Source of the DNA: Streptomyces pristinaespiralis | GTDB taxonomy: Bacteria; Actinomycetota; Actinomycetes; Streptomycetales; Streptomycetaceae | Assembly: GCF_001278075.1 (NCBI RefSeq) | Contig: NZ_CP011340.1 | Coordinates: 1,426,001 to 1,490,000 of the forward strand | Direction: 5' to 3' | Length of the DNA stretch: 64,000 nt | Shown here: piece after piece, positions 60,009 through 64,000 of the stretch | Layout of the letters: each line of letters opens with the position of its first letter | How positions within the stretch are numbered: the stretch's first letter is position 1 | Made by a program: the position numbers and the translations under genes | Notes under the pieces: generated by a model | The model's input: only the letters and a program-made list of their open reading frames with translations | The model's database searches: none | What the model was told of the DNA's origin: nothing

Positions 60009-61591
60009 GCACCGACGGCGGGCGGATGACGTCCGAGCAGGGGTGGGTACTGGGGCTCGCCTCGCTGGCGTCGTTCATGATGGCCCTGGACAGCCTGGTC
60101 GTGACGACGACGCTGAGCACCGTCCGGCAGGATCTGAGTGCGTCGGTCGAGTCGCTCGAGTGGACCGTCAACGCGTACAACCTGACGTTCGCTGTACTGC
60201 TGCTGACCGGAGCGGCACTCGGTGACCGGTTCGGCCGCCGCCGGACGTTCGTGGCCGGTCTGGCGGTGTTCACGGTCGCGTCGGCGGCCTGCGCGCTCTC
60301 CCCGGACATCGGCACGCTGATCGTGTCCCGGGCGTTGCAGGGTGTCGGTGCCGCGATGGTGCTGCCGCTGTCGCTCACGCTGATCAGTGCCGCGTTCCCG
60401 CCACGGCAGCGGGGCAGGGCGATGGGACTGTACCTGGGCATCACGGGTCTGGCGACGTTCAGCGGCCCGTTCATCGGCGGCGCTGTCGCCGAAGGACTGG
60501 CCTGGCAGTGGATCTTCTGGCTGAACCTGCCGGTCGGTCTGATCGCGATCGTGCTCACGGCGCGGCGCGTCGAGGAGAGCGTCGGCCCGAACACCCGGTT
60601 CGACCAGCCAGGGGTCGTCCTCGTGACCCTGGGCGCGTTCGGGATCGTCTGGGCCCTTGTCCGCGCGAACGCAGCGGGCTGGAGCAGCGCGGAGGTGCTG
60701 GGCGCGCTGGTGCTCGGTGTCGCGCTGCTGGCCGCCTTCGTGCTCTGGGAACGACGTACGAAGGCGCCGATGCTGCCGATGCGGTTCTTCCGTTCGCGGG
60801 CGTTCGCCACGGCCAACCCGGCGAACTTCCTGGTGTTCGCCTCGCTGTACGGCACGCTGTTCTTCCTCGCGCAGTACTTCCAGACCGTGCTCGGTGAAGG
60901 GCCGCTCGGCGCCGGACTGCGGCTCATGCCGTGGACCGCGACGCTGATGATCTGCGCGCCGATCGCCGGCAGATGGGCCGACCGGTTCGGCGAGCGGTGG
61001 TTCGTGGTCGGCGGGCTGTCGCTCCAGACCGTCGGTGCGACCTGGATCGCCGTCGTCGCCGACACCGACACGGGCTATCCCGAACTGCTGCCCGCGCTGA
61101 TCATCGGTGGTGCCGGACTGACCATGGCCATGCCCGCGGCGCAGAAGGCGGTGGTCGGGTCGGTGCGGCCGAACGAGATCGGCCAGGCGTCCGGCGCGTT
61201 CATGATGCTTCGGATCCTCGGCGGGGTCTTCGGTGTCGCGGTCTCGGTCGCCGTCTTCGCGGGCGTCGGGGGCTACGGGTCGGCCGCCGAGTTCAGTGAC
61301 GGCTTCTCGGCGGCGATGGGCGCGGTGGCCGTGTTCGCGTTCGCCGGCATGCTCGTCGCACTCGGTATCCCGGGCGGACGGCCGACCGCCGTGGCCGCGC
61401 CACCGCGGTCGACGGGCGCCGTGCCCCGGGCCGCGAGCGCCCCTTGGTCCTGTCCCGGGCCGGGACGGTGCCCCTTGGCCGTACCTCAGGCCGAAGTGCC
61501 CCTTGGCCGATGTCCAGGCTGCGCGTTCCCCTTGGACGAAGCTCGGACTGTGAGCCCCTTGACCGACGTGGAGGATATCGATGGCCGCTGA
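60005..61591 (+). CDS. DHA2-family (14-helix) MFS transporter
   Basis: The 528-residue membrane protein starts with SLASFMMALDSLVVTTTLSTV (motif D1), followed by LTGAALGDRFGRRRTF (motif A) and GITGLATFSGPFIGGAVAEGL (motif C of drug exporters). About fourteen helices are predicted. Export of a drug-like or toxic compound by proton antiport is likely. The last 55 residues are low-complexity Pro/Ala/Gly with several cysteines, encoded by a degenerate 28-bp repeat array, and are unlikely to be part of the conserved fold. GTG start, overlapping the sigma-factor stop. Confidence 0.92.
   Translation: MSTDGGRMTSEQGWVLGLASLASFMMALDSLVVTTTLSTVRQDLSASVESLEWTVNAYNLTFAVLLLTGAALGDRFGRRRTFVAGLAVFTVASAACALSPDIGTLIVSRALQGVGAAMVLPLSLTLISAAFPPRQRGRAMGLYLGITGLATFSGPFIGGAVAEGLAWQWIFWLNLPVGLIAIVLTARRVEESVGPNTRFDQPGVVLVTLGAFGIVWALVRANAAGWSSAEVLGALVLGVALLAAFVLWERRTKAPMLPMRFFRSRAFATANPANFLVFASLYGTLFFLAQYFQTVLGEGPLGAGLRLMPWTATLMICAPIAGRWADRFGERWFVVGGLSLQTVGATWIAVVADTDTGYPELLPALIIGGAGLTMAMPAAQKAVVGSVRPNEIGQASGAFMMLRILGGVFGVAVSVAVFAGVGGYGSAAEFSDGFSAAMGAVAVFAFAGMLVALGIPGGRPTAVAAPPRSTGAVPRAASAPWSCPGPGRCPLAVPQAEVPLGRCPGCAFPLDEARTVSPLTDVEDIDGR
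61440..61562. repeat. Degenerate 27-31 bp tandem repeats at the 3' end of the MFS gene
   Basis: CCCCTTGG (last copy CCCCTTGA) recurs at 61440, 61471, 61499, 61528 and 61555, each followed by a CCGTACCTCAGG-like segment. The array lies inside the last codons of the transporter, upstream of the next start. Confidence 0.7.
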
Positions 61592-62342
61592 CATGGCGAA
61601 TCTGAAGACTCGAGCCGTAAGGCTCCGCGAACTGCACCACGGAGAGATGCTCGTCCTGCCCAACGTGTGGGACGCGGCGAGCGCGACGGTCGTGGCCGAA
61701 GCCGGGTTCCCCGCGGTCGCCACCGCGAGCGCCGCCGTCTCGGCGATGCTCGGGCACCCCGACGGGGAGGGCGCCCCGTGGCAGGAGATGTTCGCCGCGG
61801 CCGGCCGGGTCGCGAGGGCCGTGCCGGTCCCGGTCACGGTGGACGCCGAGGCGGGGTACGGGATGCGGCCGCGTGAACTGGTGGACCGGCTGCTGGACAT
61901 CGGTGCGGTCGGCTGCAACGTGGAGGACACCGACCACCGGGCGGGCGGCCTCGCCGACGCGGGGGCGCACGCGCAGTGGCTGGCGGAGGTCCGCTCCGCG
62001 GCGGACGAGGCCGGAGTGCCGCTCGTGATCAACGCCCGCGTGGACACCTTCCTGCCCCGCAGCGGCACGCCGGAACCGGACCGGGTCGCGGAAGCGATCC
62101 GCCGGGGCCGGCTCTACCGGGAGGCCGGCGCCGACTGCGTCTACCCGATCGGCGTGCGCTCGAAGGACGACATCGCGACCCTCGTCACCGAACTGCCCTG
62201 CCCGGTCAACGGCAACACCGGTGAAGAACTGGACCTGGCCACGCTCCGGGAACTGGGCGTGGCACGCGTGTCCTACGGGCCACGCTTCTACCGGGCGGCC
62301 ATGGCCGATCTGCGCACCAGTGTCCAGCAGTTGCTGACCTGA
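61581..62342 (+). CDS. Isocitrate lyase/PEP mutase family protein
   Basis: A 253-residue single-domain barrel of the PEP mutase/ICL superfamily. Visible are LPNVWDAASATVVAEAGFPA, the metal site VTVDAEAGYG, GCNVEDTDH, VINARVDTF and a final SYGPRFYRAA. It lacks the KKCGH-type signature of true isocitrate lyase, so a C-C lyase or mutase on a 2-hydroxy or 2-oxo acid is more likely. The ATG at 61581 has GGAGG six bases upstream and overlaps the MFS end by 11 bp. It is the third gene of the sigma-factor operon. Confidence 0.88.
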   Translation: MAADMANLKTRAVRLRELHHGEMLVLPNVWDAASATVVAEAGFPAVATASAAVSAMLGHPDGEGAPWQEMFAAAGRVARAVPVPVTVDAEAGYGMRPRELVDRLLDIGAVGCNVEDTDHRAGGLADAGAHAQWLAEVRSAADEAGVPLVINARVDTFLPRSGTPEPDRVAEAIRRGRLYREAGADCVYPIGVRSKDDIATLVTELPCPVNGNTGEELDLATLRELGVARVSYGPRFYRAAMADLRTSVQQLLT

Positions 62343-62383
62343 GCCGCCCCGCCGGCGCCCGCGGGTCGCCGGCACGGGGCGGC
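62343..62383. terminator. Two-part hairpin between converging genes
   Basis: GCCGCCCCG-CCGGCG (62343-62357) pairs with CGCCGG-CA-CGGGGCGGC (62367-62383) with a two-base bulge. It directly follows the ICL-like gene and faces the end of the 2Fe-2S protein gene. Confidence 0.75.
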
Positions 62384-62391
62384 GAGCCCCG

Positions 62392-62793
62392 CTACCGCAT
62401 GCGGGCGGCGCCCGACGGCGGCGGGATCATCTGGAGCGTGAGCGTCGCCGGCGGTTCGGCGATCCCCGGCCCGCCGGCCGCCGCCCACGCCAGCACGTCG
62501 TCGGTGGCGTCGTCGTCGAGCGCCCAGCCGATCCAGGCGGCACGCGCCCCGCGGCGGCGGCCCTCGGTCGACGGCTGCACGACGATGACATTGGCCTGAC
62601 CGCACGGCCCGAGGCAGTCACTGGTCCGCACCGCGAGCCGCCCCCCGGACGCGGCGGCGGCGTCGCGCAGTCTGGCGAGCTGCCCGGCGTGGTCGGTACC
62701 GGGGTTCTTGCGTGCGTCGCCGCAGCAGCAGCCACGGCAGACGACGAGGGTGCAGGGGCGGGCGCCGAAAGGGCGTATGGCGAACGTCGTCAC
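62392..62793 (-). CDS. Thioredoxin-like (2Fe-2S) ferredoxin domain protein
   Basis: The 133-residue protein begins with a thioredoxin-like fold carrying cysteines C14, C19 and C22-C24 (VVCRGCCCGD), then C60 and C64 (SDCLGPCGQANVIVV), the four-ligand layout of thioredoxin-like 2Fe-2S ferredoxins. The C-terminal part (AAWIGWALDDDATDDVLAWAA) is family-typical. It is a small electron carrier or cluster protein of unknown partner. GTG start at 62793 with weak upstream signal. Confidence 0.85.
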   Translation of the reverse strand: MTTFAIRPFGARPCTLVVCRGCCCGDARKNPGTDHAGQLARLRDAAAASGGRLAVRTSDCLGPCGQANVIVVQPSTEGRRRGARAAWIGWALDDDATDDVLAWAAAGGPGIAEPPATLTLQMIPPPSGAARMR

Positions 62794-62950
62794 CTGGTGA
62801 TCTTCGCAGCCGTAGGACCCGACCCGGGCGGGCGGGGCGTCCCTCGGCTGCTCGACCTGTCTCGCCCGGGCGGTTCCGTGGAGGTCGCCACCTCCTACGA
62901 CATCGTGCGCCGCGACTCGGAGGCGTCGGCGCAGCCGATCGGCCCGCGTG

Positions 62951-63010
62951 CGTTCATCGGGTCTGCAGATCGGTGGACGCCGTTCATCGGGTCTGCAGCG
63001 CGGTGGACGC
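62951..63010. repeat. 30-bp tandem duplication over the end of the SBF-like gene
   Basis: The 30-bp unit beginning CGTTCATCGGGTCTGCAG is present at 62951 and 62981, differing by two bases. On the minus strand it contains the last codons and stop of the transporter gene (LQTR, TGA); the second copy repeats them behind the stop. Confidence 0.9.
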
Positions 63011-64000
63011 CCGGGTCCCGGTGCGCACGGCGGGCACGGTGCGGTCCGGGTCGTGGGACCTGCGCTTCGCGATCACCGCGCAGACCATCAGCTGCATCTG
63101 GTGGAAGAGCATCAGCGGCAGCACCGCGAGGCTCGCCTGCGCCCCGAACAGCACGGTCGCCATGGGCAGTCCCGCCGCGAGGCTCTTCTTGGAACCCGCG
63201 AACTGGATCGCGATCCGGTCCGCCCGCCCGAAGCCGAGGCGCTTCGCGCCGAACCAGGTGAGTGTCAGCATCGCGGCCAGCAGCACCGCTTCCACGGCCA
63301 GCAGGGCGCCGAGCCGCACCGGGGTGACCTGCTGCCATACGCCGGCGGTCATGCCTTCGCTGAAGGCCGTGTAGACGACGAGCAGGATCGAGCCCCGGTC
63401 GACGTACCCGAGCACCTTCTTGTGCCGTACGAGGAACCGCGCCACCCAGCGGCGCAGCAACTGCCCCGCGAGGAACGGAACCAGCAGCTGGAGCACGATC
63501 CGCAGCAGCGAGTCGGCCGAGAAGCCACCGGCCGTGCCGCCCAGCAGCAGGGCCGCCAGCAGCGGCGTGAGCACGATGCCGGCGAGGCTGGAGAAGGAGC
63601 CCGCGCATATCGCCGCGGGCACATTGCCCCGCGCCATCGAGGTGAAGGCGATCGACGACTGGATCGTGGAGGGCACCAGGCACAGGAACAGCAGTCCGCT
63701 GTAGAGCTCGGGCGTGAGTACGGCCGGCTGGAGCCCGCGGGCGGCCAGTCCGAGCAGCGGGAAGACCACGAACGTGGCCGCGAGCACGGTGACGTGCAGC
63801 CGCCAGTGCCGCAGTCCGTCGAGCGCCTCGCGTGTGGACAGCCGCGCGCCGTAGAGGAAGAACAACAGCGCCACCGCGCCGGTCGACGCCCCGCCCGCGA
63901 CCTCGGCCGCCCGGCCGGAGGCCGGCAGGAGTGCCGCGAGGGCCACGGTCCCGAGCAGCGCCAGGATGTACGGATCGATCGGCAGCCAGGACGGCAGGCG
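62984..64000 (-). CDS. Bile acid:sodium symporter (SBF-like) family transporter, 5' end outside the window
   Basis: At least 338 residues are present; the frame is open to the right edge (PSWLPIDPYILALLG at the border), so the start lies beyond 64000. About nine to ten hydrophobic segments are seen. The family stretches LFFLYGARLSTREAL, LVPSTIQSSIAFTSMARGNVPAA and IQFAGSKKSLAAGLPMA match the SBF-like (DUF4137/PF13593) group. It imports an organic anion with sodium or protons; the substrate is unknown. Its 3' end is tandemly duplicated. Confidence 0.9.
   Translation of the reverse strand, partial: RLPSWLPIDPYILALLGTVALAALLPASGRAAEVAGGASTGAVALLFFLYGARLSTREALDGLRHWRLHVTVLAATFVVFPLLGLAARGLQPAVLTPELYSGLLFLCLVPSTIQSSIAFTSMARGNVPAAICAGSFSSLAGIVLTPLLAALLLGGTAGGFSADSLLRIVLQLLVPFLAGQLLRRWVARFLVRHKKVLGYVDRGSILLVVYTAFSEGMTAGVWQQVTPVRLGALLAVEAVLLAAMLTLTWFGAKRLGFGRADRIAIQFAGSKKSLAAGLPMATVLFGAQASLAVLPLMLFHQMQLMVCAVIAKRRSHDPDRTVPAVRTGTRASTALQTR

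Noticed and set aside
61581..62342. True isocitrate lyase of the glyoxylate shunt
   Set aside because: Single short domain of 253 residues without the KKCGH signature; no malate synthase nearby.

Overview
The window is from a very high-GC actinomycete, almost certainly Streptomyces or a close relative. The reasons are the strong G/C bias at third codon positions, frequent GTG starts, many ATGA or GTGA stop/start overlaps, and the gene families present: SCO3242-type UbiA prenyltransferase, class F sortase, fused RbsC-RbsB, ROK regulators, and an ECF sigma factor with a SnoaL-like tail. No insertion sequence, integrase, prophage or CRISPR array was seen. One tRNA gene (Leu, GAG) is present.

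Layout. 1-2.1 kb: end of an MDR oxidoreductase, two tiny membrane-protein genes, and a cysteine-free double-glycine leader peptide gene without modification enzymes. 2.1-8.4 kb: ribose operon rbsR-rbsA-rbsCB-rbsK-rbsD (minus strand) behind two LacI-type operators. 8.4-15.7 kb: DUF2809 protein, membrane Ser/Thr kinase, tRNA-Leu, DUF2254 protein, a class F sortase next to a likely surface substrate, and an aldehyde dehydrogenase. 15.9-24.8 kb: an oxalate/acyl-CoA module. A second sucCD pair diverges from a thiamine-diphosphate lyase/decarboxylase, a near-canonical formyl-CoA:oxalate CoA-transferase, an ADP-forming acyl-CoA synthetase and an OFA-family oxalate/formate transporter. 24.9-26.9 kb: acid phosphatase, MerR regulator, SDR. 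27-35.7 kb: an ebo-type metabolite-traffic operon with myo-inositol-phosphate synthase at its head. 35.8-47.4 kb: a sugar catabolic/import regulon (ROK regulator, ABC importer, Gfo/Idh/MocA oxidoreductase, TIM-barrel isomerase, and a 1231-residue secreted glucose-dehydrogenase-like/ThuA/3-keto-glycoside-hydrolase fusion). 47.5-49.1 kb: a two-gene operon with a 51-residue repeat protein. 49.5-52 kb: GntR regulator, NUDIX hydrolase, KAS III. 52.2-58.7 kb: NAD-dependent formate dehydrogenase operon with a split catalytic subunit, plus fdhD. 58.9-64 kb: ECF sigma factor, MFS exporter, PEP-mutase/ICL-like protein, a 2Fe-2S protein, and an SBF-like transporter cut by the window end.

How they fit together. 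Oxalate would enter through the OFA carrier, be activated by Frc, be decarboxylated by the ThDP enzyme to formyl-CoA, and leave as formate. The formate dehydrogenase 30 kb away would oxidise formate to CO2 with NADH formation. Related DNA motifs (ACWGTMGACRAWA-like) lie over the predicted promoters of sucCD/oxc-like, the GntR gene and the formate dehydrogenase operon, so one GntR protein may control the whole route. A second motif (AACTTTnTCC...GGACAAAG) upstream of the ROK gene and of the ThuA fusion gene suggests a ROK-controlled sugar regulon. The ebo-like operon has a complete set of partners, but myo-inositol-phosphate synthase takes the place of the usual sugar-phosphate cyclase EboD. 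Its product is unknown.

A recurring feature is short in-phase tandem duplication at or just past gene ends (about 611-780, 3531-3720, 61440-61562, 62951-63010). In two cases the repeat copies the last codons and the stop codon of the upstream gene.
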